Of a stretch of DNA of 64,000 nt, positions 33,943 to 44,229 are shown one piece after another. Every line of letters begins with the position of its first letter. Within the stretch, counting starts at the first letter, position 1. The notes beneath the pieces were generated by a model that was not told where the DNA came from, made no database searches, and saw nothing but the letters and a program-made list of their open reading frames with translations. The DNA comes from JBQTKD01 sp052386455 (GTDB lineage Bacteria; Actinomycetota; Actinomycetes; Sporichthyales; Sporichthyaceae). Both the position numbers and the translations under genes were made by a program. The DNA lies in NCBI GenBank assembly GCA_052386455.1, contig JBQTKD010000003.1, positions 3,425 to 67,424 of the forward strand, in the 5' to 3' direction.

Positions 33943-35325
33943 CTAGAGCGGGATGTTCCCGTGCGTGGCGCGGGCCGGCGGCGCGGCGGCCAGGGCGACG
34001 GCGACGGCGCTGCGGGTCCGCGCGGGCGCGACGACCTCGTCGACGACGCCCAGTTCGAGGGCGGCGTCGAGTCCGCCGCGCTTCGCGTGCTCCTCGGCCA
34101 GCGCGGCCTCCAGGGCGGGCCGCTCGGCCTCGGAGACCGCGGCGAGCTTGCGGCGGTGCAGGATGCGCACGGCGGCCACCGGGCCCATGACCTCGATCTC
34201 GGCGCCGGGCCAGGCGAACACCTTCGTGGCTCCGAGCGAGCGGGAGTTCATCGCAATGTAGGCGCCGCCGTAGGCCTTGCGGGTCACGACGGTGACGCGG
34301 GGGACCACGGCGGCGGCGAAGGCGTGCAGCAGCTTCGCGCCGCGGCGCACGACCCCGTCCCACTCCTGCCCGACGCCGGGCAGGTAGCCGGGGACGTCGA
34401 CGAGCACGACGAGCGGGATGCCGAAGGCGTCGCACATCCGCACGAAGCGCGCCGCCTTCTCGGCGCTCGGCCAGTCCAGGCAGCCGCCGAGCCGTAGCGG
34501 GTTGTTGGCGACGACGCCGACGGTCCGCCCGCCCAGTCGGCCCAGGCCGGTCAGGACGTTCGGAGCGAACTCGGCGTGCAGGACGGCGAGGGTGCCGGAG
34601 TCCAGGAGCGCCTCGACGATCGGCCGGACGTCGTAGGCGCGGCGCGGCGAGTCGGGCATGTCGGCGGCGAGGTCCGCATCGTGGACGGTGGCCAGGTCGA
34701 AGATTCCCTGACGGGCCATCAGGTCGACGAGTGTGCGGGTGGACTCGAAGGCCCCGTCGGCGTCCTCTGCGACGACGTGCACCAGGCCGGTGCGCCGGCC
34801 GTGCGGTTCGGGCCCGCCGAGCAGGGCGGCGTCGGCGTACTCGCCGGTGACGGTCGCGACGACGTCCGGTCCGGTGACGAACACCCGGCCCTCGGGCGCG
34901 AGCACGACGATGTCGGTGAGCGCGGGCCCGTACGCGGCGCCGCCCGCGGCCGGGCCGAGTACCAGGGACAGTTGGGGGATCTTGCCGGAGGCCAGGGTCA
35001 TCGCCGTGAACACCCGTCCGACGGCGTCGAGACCCGCGGCCCCCTCGGTGAGCCGCGCCCCGCCCGAGTGCCAGAGCCCGACGATCGGGCACTGCTCCCG
35101 CATCGCGACCGCGTAGGCCTCCTCGACGACCGCGCACCCCGCCGCGCCCATCGCCCCGCCCATGACCGCGGGGTCGGCCGCGAAGGCCACGACGGGCGTC
35201 CCGTGTACCGACCCGGTCGCCGACCGGAAGCCATCGTCCCCGCCGCCCCCGAGCGGCAGGACGCTCCCGGCGTCGAGCAACCGCGTCAGCCGCGCGCCGG
35301 GATCGGTTTCGTACGGTTCGGCCAT
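33943..35325 (-). CDS. accD6: Acyl-CoA carboxylase carboxyltransferase (beta) subunit
   Basis: 460 aa with both crotonase-fold halves of a biotin-dependent carboxyltransferase. Oxyanion segments are SGGARLTEGAAGLDAVGR and YGGAYIAMNS; other motifs include GPAAGGAAYGPALTDI and DVPGYLPGVGQEWDGVVRRGAKLL. It transfers carboxyl from biotin to acetyl- or propionyl-CoA, giving malonyl- or methylmalonyl-CoA. The position after fabF matches accD6 of Mycobacterium, which supports the acetyl-CoA role. Here two extra genes separate it from fabF. Confidence 0.85.
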   Translation of the reverse strand: MAEPYETDPGARLTRLLDAGSVLPLGGGGDDGFRSATGSVHGTPVVAFAADPAVMGGAMGAAGCAVVEEAYAVAMREQCPIVGLWHSGGARLTEGAAGLDAVGRVFTAMTLASGKIPQLSLVLGPAAGGAAYGPALTDIVVLAPEGRVFVTGPDVVATVTGEYADAALLGGPEPHGRRTGLVHVVAEDADGAFESTRTLVDLMARQGIFDLATVHDADLAADMPDSPRRAYDVRPIVEALLDSGTLAVLHAEFAPNVLTGLGRLGGRTVGVVANNPLRLGGCLDWPSAEKAARFVRMCDAFGIPLVVLVDVPGYLPGVGQEWDGVVRRGAKLLHAFAAAVVPRVTVVTRKAYGGAYIAMNSRSLGATKVFAWPGAEIEVMGPVAAVRILHRRKLAAVSEAERPALEAALAEEHAKRGGLDAALELGVVDEVVAPARTRSAVAVALAAAPPARATHGNIPL

Positions 35326-35375
35326 ACCCCAAAGGATCCCGCATCTTCTGTCCGCGAGTGGCTCTATCGCCGAGC

Positions 35376-35400
35376 CGGGAAGGCGCGAAACGCCCTTCCG
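35376..35400 (-). terminator. Possible hairpin after the immunity gene
   Basis: GGGAAGG, CG, CGAAA, CG and CCTTCCG form a short stem with one bulge and a GNRA-like loop. It lies 45 bp after the stop of the gene at 35445-35840 on the minus strand. Confidence 0.4.
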
Positions 35401-35444
35401 AAGAGCACGGAGAGTCGAGGGCTGGCGCGCCCGTGCACCGCCGC

Positions 35445-35840
35445 CTACTCGTCGGGGCAGCCGCCGCGTCCGGTGGCGCGCAGCTCGGCCTCGTGCGGTT
35501 CGATGCGTTCGTTCTTGCCGTCGAGACCCGCGACCCAGTCGTAGCCGGAGATGTCGACGCCGTTTCGGCTGTCGCGGATGAAACCCGCGCCGTAGCCGAT
35601 GGTCTCGGGTAGGACGAAGCGTTCGTTGAGAAGGGCCCAGTCCTCGTCGGTGATCATGCGGGTGAGGGCGCAGTCCTGGCCGCCGGCTCGGGGGACGACG
35701 CCCCACGGCTCGTCCCAGTCCATGATCAAGTGGCCGCGTTCCTCGACGAGGAAGCGGATCAGAGGCTTCAGGTGCTGCCAGCCGGGCCACTTCTGGCGGC
35801 CGCCGGGAATGACCTCGCGGTCGTCGTTCGTACTCGTCAC
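35445..35840 (-). CDS. Candidate immunity protein (131 aa)
   Basis: The GTG at 35840 overlaps the TGA of the upstream toxin-like gene (GTGA). The protein is soluble, acidic and Trp-rich (QKWPGWQHLKPLIRFLVEERGH, MDWDEPWGVVPR). It has no export signal, as expected for a cytoplasmic antitoxin-type immunity protein. No known family was recognised. The assignment is from position only. Confidence 0.65.
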   Translation of the reverse strand: MTSTNDDREVIPGGRQKWPGWQHLKPLIRFLVEERGHLIMDWDEPWGVVPRAGGQDCALTRMITDEDWALLNERFVLPETIGYGAGFIRDSRNGVDISGYDWVAGLDGKNERIEPHEAELRATGRGGCPDE

Positions 35841-37807
35841 GGTGTTTCCTCCTCGGTGCGGTCGACGGCGGCTGCGGTGCCGACGACGGCGGCGTCCCGA
35901 ACCGTGTCGGCGGTGCCGTGCATGCCGCCCTCGATGCGCCCGGCGGCGCGTTCGGCGGCCGGGTCCAGCGGCAGGTGGGCAGGCAAGGAGTCGTCGACGT
36001 GAACGAACCGGGGATCCTCCACGCTCGCGCGCAGGGTTCCCGGGTCGAACACGTGCGGGTCCACCTCCACGAGCCGACCGGAGGCGAGCCCTGCGTCGAT
36101 GTCGACCCAGGCCAGGGTCCCACTGCCGGGTCCCAGGTGCGGGTTGGCCAGCGCGGTCGCGGTCGCTCCGTCCAGGCCCCCGTCCTGCACCTGGAAGGCT
36201 CGGACGTCCTCGCGGTGACGGGGTTGTTCGACGCCGTCGGTGTCCCACGCCCGTTCGGGAGCGGTCTGCCCGTTCTCGAAGAACCGGGCCGCGTCCGAAC
36301 CGGGCGGGTCGGTCGTGCCAAGGCGATCGTCGCGGATCCAGATCCTGGTCCCCGCCGCGTAGGTCCGTGGGACCCACTGGTCGGCCTGCTGGAACGGCGA
36401 GCGGAGTTGGATCGCCATCGCCCGCCCGGCCGGGGTTCCGAGGTTCACCCGGTTGTCGATGAGCCGTTGCCGATAGGCCGCCAACGGCAGCTTGTCGATG
36501 TCGGTCCCGCGGGACCGATGCCAGGCCAGGGTGTCGCGGGCCGCGTTCAGCCGGCCGGTCGCGGTCGCGGCCTTGGCGGCCCCGGCCGCCCCGACCGTGG
36601 CGGCGAGTGCGACCAGGTCCGGCAGGAGCCGTCCCGCGGCGCGTGCCGGGTCGTCGCGGAACGCCTCGGTGTCGACCACGGCCGTGAACACCGCCCCGGC
36701 GGGGTTGCGGGCGATGTCCCGGGCGGTGTCGCGGACCGCGCCCCAGATCGCCTCCCACGTCGCGGCATAGCCCTGCGGGTCGGTGCGGTAGCGGACCGGC
36801 TGCACCGCCATGACCAGATCCACCACCGCGATCGGTGCCGCGACCAGCGTCCCGACTCCCTCGACCAGACCCAGCCCGACGCTTGCGACCGTACGGCGCA
36901 GCCCCGCGAAGAACCCCGACTCCCGCGGGGCACCCTCCCGCGCCTCCCCGAGAGTCTGGACGAGGGATCGGGCCGCGACCGCCGCCTCGTCGCGGGCCTG
37001 GGCGAGCATCTGCGCGGCGCGATGCAGTTCGGCGTCGGGATCGGCCGGGCCGCCGACCGGTGCCGCGCCCACGATCGCGCCGCGGGCCGCGGCCGAGGCG
37101 AGTTCGGCGGCCTGCCACCGGTCGAACGCCAGACGTGCCAGGGACCGGGCCGCCTCCAGCGCCTCGGCGTAGCGGGCACACGCTCGGGCGGCGTCGTCGA
37201 ACGCGTTCTGCGCGGTCCGCAACCGTCGATCGAGCAGCGTCAGGTCGCCGACCGCGGCCTCCGCACTCGCCCCGCTCCACCCCGAGATTCCACCGCGGCC
37301 CAGATCCGCGCGCGCCTGCGCCGCCGCTTCGGCGAACCCCGCCAGTCGCCGCGCGAGCGACCGAACCTCGTCCGGCTCGCCCGGAATCAACTGCGTCCAG
37401 TGCGTGGCGGCGGACAACTGCACCGCGACCCCGACCGGGCTGCCGCGGACCACCCGTGGCGGATCGGGGAACCGCGGCGCCGGCGTCGGCGAGGGCTCGA
37501 AGACCACCGGTGCCGTCCCGGCACTGGCCGCCGCGGCCAGGCGGCGCTCGATTGCGTCGAACACCTCCGCGGTGTGCCACAGCGAATCGGCCAGGTCCTC
37601 GGCCTGCGCGCCGATCCACCCGAGCCCGTGCCCCCACGCGGCGAGGAAGTCGACGATCGCCTGCTCCGCGGCGACCGACCCGCTCGCGGCCGCCCACCCA
37701 CCGGCCCGTCCCGCGTCTCCGGCGAGCTCCTCGGCCACCATCGCGACCGCACGCAGACCCCGCGACGCACGCGCCAACGCGTCGGTGTCCACCCGCAGAT
37801 CGACCAC
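35837..37807 (-). CDS. Putative T7SS-secreted polymorphic toxin
   Basis: 656 aa from GTG 37807 (ATG 37834 is possible). Residues 1-95 are helical (WXG100-like). Residues about 120-225 match the putative T7SS-signal domain: HWTQLIPGEPDEVRSLARRL and GGISGWSGASAEAA, with the WxG turn. A hydrophobic, Gly/Ala-rich middle follows (VGLGLVEGVGTLVAAPIAVV). The C-terminal about 230 residues (AMAIQLRSPFQQADQW, IWIRDDRL, FVHVDDSLP) form a distinct domain I do not recognise. This is the usual plan of a secreted toxin with a variable C-terminal effector. The coupled downstream gene would then be immunity. Confidence 0.7.
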   Translation of the reverse strand: MVDLRVDTDALARASRGLRAVAMVAEELAGDAGRAGGWAAASGSVAAEQAIVDFLAAWGHGLGWIGAQAEDLADSLWHTAEVFDAIERRLAAAASAGTAPVVFEPSPTPAPRFPDPPRVVRGSPVGVAVQLSAATHWTQLIPGEPDEVRSLARRLAGFAEAAAQARADLGRGGISGWSGASAEAAVGDLTLLDRRLRTAQNAFDDAARACARYAEALEAARSLARLAFDRWQAAELASAAARGAIVGAAPVGGPADPDAELHRAAQMLAQARDEAAVAARSLVQTLGEAREGAPRESGFFAGLRRTVASVGLGLVEGVGTLVAAPIAVVDLVMAVQPVRYRTDPQGYAATWEAIWGAVRDTARDIARNPAGAVFTAVVDTEAFRDDPARAAGRLLPDLVALAATVGAAGAAKAATATGRLNAARDTLAWHRSRGTDIDKLPLAAYRQRLIDNRVNLGTPAGRAMAIQLRSPFQQADQWVPRTYAAGTRIWIRDDRLGTTDPPGSDAARFFENGQTAPERAWDTDGVEQPRHREDVRAFQVQDGGLDGATATALANPHLGPGSGTLAWVDIDAGLASGRLVEVDPHVFDPGTLRASVEDPRFVHVDDSLPAHLPLDPAAERAAGRIEGGMHGTADTVRDAAVVGTAAAVDRTEEETP

Positions 37808-37954
37808 GATGCCTCGCCCTCGCCGCCCGCTCAACCCGGCCGAGCATGCCGGCGGTGAGGCACGTGCTCAATCGTCGAACGCTGGTGCACGCACGCGGCC
37901 CACGGTCGGGGCTCCCGGTGCGGTCGGTGTCCACATGGTGGGACACCGCGACCC

Positions 37955-38030
37955 GGGCAACCGGTTTGGCAGGCGTGTCAGCCGGAATGGCTCCACGAAC
38001 CGGGACAAACCCGGCGCCGCAGCGACCATT
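37955..38030 (-). repeat. Promoter-like repeat, copy 2
   Basis: On the minus strand it reads TGGTCGCTGCGGCGCC, GGGTTTGTCCCGGTTCG, TGGAGCCATTCCGGCTGACA. It is about three-quarters identical to 14036-14110 and lies upstream of the toxin-like gene. Confidence 0.5.
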
Positions 38031-38047
38031 GCGGATGACGTGTTCCA

Positions 38048-38134
38048 ACAGGACTCAATCGGCTCGGGATCGCGAAGAGCCGCTCGCAAGCTCGCAAACA
38101 GGCTCTTCGCGCTCCGCTCGCCTCAATCGCCTGT
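38048..38134. repeat. REP-like hairpin element, copy A
   Basis: ACAGG/CCTGT ends, CTCAATCGGCTCGG, a perfect 11-bp stem (CGCGAAGAGCC with GGCTCTTCGCG, loop beginning GCTCG), then GCTCGCCTCAATCGCCTGT. The flanks match copy B at 50410-50485 while the stem bases differ and still pair. Confidence 0.65.
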
Positions 38135-38190
38135 GCGCGACGTTTCTGCTGCGCCCCACGTGCGCAGCGGGGCGGGTGGGGCAGAGCGCA

Positions 38191-38225
38191 ACCGACCCCG
38201 CGCCCGGGATCGGCGCGGGGTCGGT
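38191..38225 (-). terminator. fabF terminator
   Basis: A perfect 14-bp stem, ACCGACCCCGCGCC with GGCGCGGGGTCGGT, with a 7-base loop, 15 bp after the fabF stop on the minus strand. Confidence 0.8.
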
Positions 38226-38239
38226 AACTGCGGGCTGCG

Positions 38240-39478
<1,239 letters not shown>

Positions 39479-39606
39479 GACTGGCTCCTCGTGAGGCAGC
39501 CCGGAACGGGCGTACTGAAACAACTGCCGGTGGGAACTCTTTGGTTCCCGAGGGTCCCGCCCCTGGCTGTCTTCGTTGGGTCAGCCAAGGGGTGTGCGTC
39601 GGGGGT

Positions 39607-39852
39607 CTAGGCGTTGGCGGCGATGAACTTGACGGCGTCGCCGACGGTCTCGAGGTTCTTGACCTCGTCGTCCGGGATCTTCACGCCGAAGCGCTCCTCG
39701 GCGGCCACGATGACCTCGACCATCGACAGCGAGTCGATGTCCAGGTCCGCGATGAAGGCCTTGTCCGGCTGCACGTCCTCGGCCGGGATTCCGACGATCT
39801 CGTTGACGATCTCGCCCAGGCCTTCGACGATCTCGGCCTCGGTTGCTGCCAT
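39607..39852 (-). CDS. acpP: Acyl carrier protein
   Basis: 81 aa. The phosphopantetheine attachment motif DIDSLSMVE has Ser near residue 40, in a four-helix acidic protein of normal ACP length. It carries acyl chains in the FAS II cycle between FabD, FabH and FabF, whose genes flank it. Confidence 0.96.
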   Translation of the reverse strand: MAATEAEIVEGLGEIVNEIVGIPAEDVQPDKAFIADLDIDSLSMVEVIVAAEERFGVKIPDDEVKNLETVGDAVKFIAANA

Positions 39853-39920
39853 GGTGGAACTCCTTCTGCGGTGGTTGCACGGTTTCGAGTTGGCACTGCT
39901 TGGTGAAAACTGAGGGTGGG

Positions 39921-40919
39921 TCAGGGCATCGTGACGACCTGAGCGGCGAAGCTCAGGCCGGCGCCGAACCCGATCAGCAGCGCGGTGTCGCCACTGCGTG
40001 CCTCGCCGCGTTCGAGCATTGTCTCCATCGCCAACGGGATCGAGGCGGCGGAGGTGTTGCCCATCTCGACGATGTCCCGTGCGACGTTCACGTGCTTGGG
40101 CAGCTTCAGCGCCCGGCACATCGCATCGGTGATGCGCAGGTTCGCCTGGTGCGGGACGAAGGCGTCGAGGTCGTCGAGGGTCAGGCCCGCGGCCTCGACC
40201 GCGCGGCGGGCGACGGGAGCCATGGAGAAGGAGGCCCACCGGAAGACCTGCTGGCCGTTCATGCCCAGATACGCGCGTTCGCCCGCGGTCGCCTTCGAGA
40301 CCCAGTCGCCGTCCATGGCGATCGCGCCGGCCTGCTCGCCGTCCGCGCCCCAGACCACCGGGCCGATGCCCGGGGTGTCGGAGGGTCCCACGACCGCGGC
40401 GCCGGAACCGTCGCCGAAGATGAACGCGATCCCGCGGTCGGTCGGGTTCACCAGGGGAGAGAACTTCTCGGTCCCGATGACGAGCGCGTATTCGCAGGAG
40501 CCGGCCCGAATGGCGTCGGAGGCGAGTGCGACGCCGTGGGTGAAGCCGGCGCAGGCGATGTTGAGGTCGAAGGCGGCGCTGTTGGTGGCGCCGAGGCGGT
40601 AGGCGACCTCCGGACCGGCGGCCGGCACCTGGATCGTGGTGGTGCAGGAGCCGACGATCGTCATGCCGATCTGTTCCGGGGAGATGCCGGCGGCGGCGAT
40701 GGCCTTGCCGCCGGCGGCCACGGACATGTCCTGGAGGGTCTCGTCCGGAGCGGCGAAACGGCGGGTGGCGATGCCGGAACGGGAACGGATCCACTCGTCG
40801 TCGGAGTCGATCTGCAGGCAGATCTCCGCGTTGTCGACGATGCGTGCGGGCCGGTATCCGCCGACGCCGTAGAGGCGGGTGTGGGCGGCGCCGGTCCGGG
40901 TCTGGATGCGTCCCGTCAT
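39921..40919 (-). CDS. fabH: Beta-ketoacyl-ACP synthase III
   Basis: 332 aa. KAS III features: NIACAGFTHG with Cys near 122, VPHQANLRI with the catalytic His, and GNTSAASIPLA with Asn. It starts fatty-acid synthesis by condensing acyl-CoA with malonyl-ACP. Its ATG overlaps the fabD stop (ATGA), so the two are coupled. Confidence 0.95.
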   Translation of the reverse strand: MTGRIQTRTGAAHTRLYGVGGYRPARIVDNAEICLQIDSDDEWIRSRSGIATRRFAAPDETLQDMSVAAGGKAIAAAGISPEQIGMTIVGSCTTTIQVPAAGPEVAYRLGATNSAAFDLNIACAGFTHGVALASDAIRAGSCEYALVIGTEKFSPLVNPTDRGIAFIFGDGSGAAVVGPSDTPGIGPVVWGADGEQAGAIAMDGDWVSKATAGERAYLGMNGQQVFRWASFSMAPVARRAVEAAGLTLDDLDAFVPHQANLRITDAMCRALKLPKHVNVARDIVEMGNTSAASIPLAMETMLERGEARSGDTALLIGFGAGLSFAAQVVTMP

Positions 40920-41836
40920 GCGGTTGCTCCCTCGGCGAGGAGTGCACGGGCGGCTTCGAGGTCGTCGGGCGTCTTGAGCGCGACGCCGGCCACGCCGCGC
41001 ATGCCGCGCTTGGCGAGACCGACGAGCGTGCCACCGGGAAGCAGTTCGACGATGCCGGTGACGCCCAACGACAGCATGCTCTCGCTGCAGAGGTCCCAGC
41101 GCACCGGGTTGCTCACCTGGTTCACGAGGCGGGTCAGGAACTCCGCGCCGGTGGGGACGACGGAGCCGTCGGCGTTGGTGAGAAGGCTCACGACCGGGTC
41201 GCCCGGCTCGATCTGCGCGGCCTGCGCGGCGAGGTGCTCCACGGCCGGGGCCATGTGCACGGTGTGGAAGGCACCCGCGACCGAGAGCGGGATCAGCCGG
41301 GCCTTCGCGGGCGGTTGGGCCGCGAACGCCTCGAGCTGCGCGAGGGTGCCGGCGGCGACGATCTGGCCGGAGCCGTTGTCGTTGGCGGGGGTGAGGCCGG
41401 CGGCCTCGATCGCGGCGAGGACCTCGGCGCGATCTCCGCCGAGCACGGCCGTCATGCCGGTGGGGACGACGGCGCTGGCGGCGGCCATCGCCCTGCCGCG
41501 CTCCGCGACCAGCGTCATCGCCTGCTCGGGTGTCAGGACCCCCACGGCGGCGGCTGCGGTCAGCTCGCCGACGCTGTGGCCGGCCGCGACGCCGAACACG
41601 GTGACCTTTGCAGTCAGCTCGGCCAGCGCGGCAAGACCGGCGCCCACCAGCAGCGGCTGGGCGACCGCGGTGTCGCGGATTTCGTCGGCTTCGCCCTTGG
41701 TGCCGAGCTCCGCGAGGTCCAGGCCGCAGGCGGCGGAGTACTCCCCGAGACGGGTCGCGAAGGTCGGCAGATCGAGCCAGGGCTCGAGGAAACCGGGGGT
41801 CTGAGCGCCCTGCCCGGGCGCGACGAGTGCGAGCAC
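40916..41836 (-). CDS. fabD: Malonyl-CoA:ACP transacylase
   Basis: 306 aa from GTG 41836. VAPGQGAQTPGF at the N-terminus, the nucleophile elbow GHSVGEL with Ser near 88, and the catalytic His region AGAFHTVHM. It loads malonate onto ACP. It is the first gene of the fab operon and lies downstream of the FasR-type operator at 41902-41920. Confidence 0.95.
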   Translation of the reverse strand: MLALVAPGQGAQTPGFLEPWLDLPTFATRLGEYSAACGLDLAELGTKGEADEIRDTAVAQPLLVGAGLAALAELTAKVTVFGVAAGHSVGELTAAAAVGVLTPEQAMTLVAERGRAMAAASAVVPTGMTAVLGGDRAEVLAAIEAAGLTPANDNGSGQIVAAGTLAQLEAFAAQPPAKARLIPLSVAGAFHTVHMAPAVEHLAAQAAQIEPGDPVVSLLTNADGSVVPTGAEFLTRLVNQVSNPVRWDLCSESMLSLGVTGIVELLPGGTLVGLAKRGMRGVAGVALKTPDDLEAARALLAEGATA

Positions 41837-41901
41837 GACACAACGATGCCCCTCCGGGGGCTTGCGCGCCGTAACCTGCGACACCAAGTTGTCGCGCGTC
41901 G

Positions 41902-41920
41902 TTTGTAGAAAGTCTACAAA
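41902..41920. promoter_or_regulatory. Inverted repeat, probable FasR operator
   Basis: TTTGTAGAAAGTCTACAAA is a perfect 8-bp inverted repeat with a 3-base spacer. It is 66 bp before the fabD start and overlaps the fasR stop. Position and symmetry fit the FasR site of other actinomycetes, where FasR activates the fab operon. Confidence 0.75.
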
Positions 41921-43095
41921 GCGCCTTCGTCGATTTCCAGTCTGCCCAGGGTCAGTGCTATACGCAGCGTGAACGCGGAACGGGCCGTTGTGGGCGAAAG
42001 TCCGGTGACCTCGGTCACACGCCGTAGCCGGTACCGGACCGTGTTGGGGTGAACGAACAACAATCGTGCGGTCGCCTCCAGCGAGCCCGTCTGCTCCAGG
42101 AACGCCTCGACGGTCTCCAGCACGGCCGGTCCCGCGTCGCGCAGCCGGCGGTAGACGTCCTCCACCAGCTGGCGCTTCGCGCTGATGTCGCCGGCGATGG
42201 CGCGCTCGGGCAGGAGGTCGTCGGCGGCCACGGGCCGAGGGGCCTCCGGCCAGGCGCCGGCCGCGCGCAGCCCGCCGAGCGCGGCGGCTGCGGAGCGGGT
42301 CGCCGAGGCGAGGTCGGGAACCGCTGGACCCACGACCACGGGCCCGATCCCGAACGCCGGGGCAACCACGGCGCCGGCCTTCCGCGGATCGTCGACGCCG
42401 CCGACGATCACCACGAGGCGCTCGCCCTGCACGCCGACCAGCACCGCGAGCCCGGCGTGCCTGCCGAGTCGGTGAATCGCCTTCGCCACGTCGGCCGGAT
42501 CTCGGCTCGGGGTGTTGCCGACGACGACGGTCACGGCTCCGCTCTGCTTCCAGCCCAGCGCGGACGCGCGCGAGTGCAGGGCCTCGTCGGGTTCGTCGCG
42601 CAGGACCGCGTCGACGATCACCGCCTCCAGGCGGGCGTCCCACGCGCCGCGGGCCTCGGCGGCCTGGGCGTAGATCTGGGCGGCGGCGAAGGCGAGTTCG
42701 CGGGAGTAGCGCAGCACCGCGGTCCGCAGCCAGTCCGCCTCGCCCGGGGCCGCCACCTCTTCGATGCGGTCCTCGAGCACGTCGACGGTCAGCCGCACGA
42801 GCTCCACGGTCTGCTGGAGGCTGACGGCTCGGGTCATCTCCGGCGGCGCGGCGGAGAACACCTCGGTGGGCAGGCGCGCGGCGTGCCCGGGGTCGGTGAG
42901 CCACTTGGCGAAGTTGTCCACGCCCGCGCGCACGATGAGCTCGATCCACGACCGGCTCTCCGGGGTCAGGGCCCGGTACCAGCCCACCTCGCGCTGCATC
43001 CGCGCCAGCGCGGCGCTGCCGATGGACTCGGTTGCCGCCCCCACTCGCCGCACGGTGCGCGGGTGCGACACCTTCCCCCGCGCCGTCGTCGCCAT
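41914..43095 (-). CDS. fasR: PucR-family fatty-acid synthesis regulator FasR
   Basis: 393 aa from ATG 43095. The N-terminal part (RVGAATESIGSAALARMQREVGWYR) is conserved in actinobacterial FasR. It ends with the PucR helix-turn-helix (SLEATARLLFVHPNTVRYRLRRV). In Streptomyces and Mycobacterium FasR binds upstream of fabD and activates fatty-acid synthesis in response to long-chain acyl-CoA. The gene directly precedes fabD here. Confidence 0.9.
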   Translation of the reverse strand: MATTARGKVSHPRTVRRVGAATESIGSAALARMQREVGWYRALTPESRSWIELIVRAGVDNFAKWLTDPGHAARLPTEVFSAAPPEMTRAVSLQQTVELVRLTVDVLEDRIEEVAAPGEADWLRTAVLRYSRELAFAAAQIYAQAAEARGAWDARLEAVIVDAVLRDEPDEALHSRASALGWKQSGAVTVVVGNTPSRDPADVAKAIHRLGRHAGLAVLVGVQGERLVVIVGGVDDPRKAGAVVAPAFGIGPVVVGPAVPDLASATRSAAAALGGLRAAGAWPEAPRPVAADDLLPERAIAGDISAKRQLVEDVYRRLRDAGPAVLETVEAFLEQTGSLEATARLLFVHPNTVRYRLRRVTEVTGLSPTTARSAFTLRIALTLGRLEIDEGAL

Positions 43096-43179
43096 GCCCC
43101 GCAGCGTAGGCGGGCCCCCCACTTTCGGCGGTGGTTGGGAACGCGCCGGCGCCCCGCAGCGGCCGGCTAACGTGGTGCC

Positions 43180-44229
43180 GTGGAGCAGCGGGATCCCATT
43201 GCCGACCTCGAGCAGATCGCCTTTCTGCTCGAGCGCTCGCACCAGCCGACGTACCGGGTCAAGGCGTTCCGCAACGCCGTCGAGGTCCTCGGCGCGTTGC
43301 CGGAGGGGGAGTCGGAGACGCGCGCGCGGGCCGGGACGCTGCGGGAGCTCAAGGGCATCGGGGACACCACGGCCGCGGTGATCGAGGCGTCCGTGCGCGG
43401 GGAGGTGCCGGAGTACCTCGCGAAGCTGGTGAAGGCCGCGCCGGCGCAGGTCGCCTCCGGCGGGGAGTCGCTGCGGGCGGCGCTTCGGGGCGACCTGCAC
43501 TCCCATTCGGACTGGTCCGACGGCGGCAGCCCGATCGAGGAGATGGCCCGGACCGCCGACGCGCTCGGGCACGACTACCTGGTGCTGACCGACCACTCGC
43601 CGCAGCTGAAGGTCGCGAACGGTCTGACCCGCGAGCGCCTGCTGCGCCAGCTCGACGTCGTCGCGGAGATCAACGAGCGGTACGCGCCGTTCCGCCTGCT
43701 CACCGGCATCGAGGTCGACATCCTCGACGACGGCGGGCTGGATCAGGACGCCGATCTGCTCGCGCGCCTGGACGTCGTCGTCGCCAGCGTCCACTCCAAG
43801 CTGCGCATGGACGGCGAGGCGATGACCCGGCGCATGGTCCACGCCGTGGCCAACCCGAACGTCGACGTGCTCGGCCACTGCACCGGGCGCCTCGTCGGCA
43901 AGGACCCGGACGGCAAGCGCGGGGGAGGGAAGGGCCGGCCGGAGTCGGACTTCGACGCCGAGTTGGTGTTCGCCGCGTGCGCGCGGTTCGACGTCGCCGT
44001 CGAGATCAACTCCCGGCCCGAGCGCCTCGACCCGCCACGCCGCCTGATCGACCTCGCCGTCGAGGCCGGCTGCCGCTTCGCCATCGACTCCGACGCCCAT
44101 GCCCCGGGCCAGCTGGACTGGCAGCCCTACGGCTGCGCCCGCGCGGTCGAACGTGGTCTGACGCCCGATCGGATCGTGAACACGTGGGACGTCGACACCC
44201 TGCTTACCTGGGCCCGCCGCCACGACTGA
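43180..44229 (+). CDS. PHP-domain hydrolase with helix-hairpin-helix N-terminus
   Basis: 349 aa from GTG 43180. The N-terminal about 90 residues resemble the helix-hairpin-helix part of family X polymerases (RELKGIGDTTAAVIEA). The PHP domain follows: LRGDLHSHSDWSDGG, LTDHSP, GIEVDI, ASVHSKL, DVLGHCTGR and IDSDAH supply the metal ligands. There is no polymerase domain. The likely role is as a phosphatase or phosphodiesterase acting on nucleic acid or small phosphate esters. Its last 26 bases overlap the convergent DUF1906 gene. Confidence 0.85.
   Translation: MEQRDPIADLEQIAFLLERSHQPTYRVKAFRNAVEVLGALPEGESETRARAGTLRELKGIGDTTAAVIEASVRGEVPEYLAKLVKAAPAQVASGGESLRAALRGDLHSHSDWSDGGSPIEEMARTADALGHDYLVLTDHSPQLKVANGLTRERLLRQLDVVAEINERYAPFRLLTGIEVDILDDGGLDQDADLLARLDVVVASVHSKLRMDGEAMTRRMVHAVANPNVDVLGHCTGRLVGKDPDGKRGGGKGRPESDFDAELVFAACARFDVAVEINSRPERLDPPRRLIDLAVEAGCRFAIDSDAHAPGQLDWQPYGCARAVERGLTPDRIVNTWDVDTLLTWARRHD

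Larger units (their letters stand above)
37808..38239. other. 432-bp intergenic region between toxin gene and fabF
   Basis: No gene. It holds a promoter-like repeat (37955-38030), a hairpin element (38048-38134) and the fabF terminator (38191-38225), each listed separately. Confidence 0.6.
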
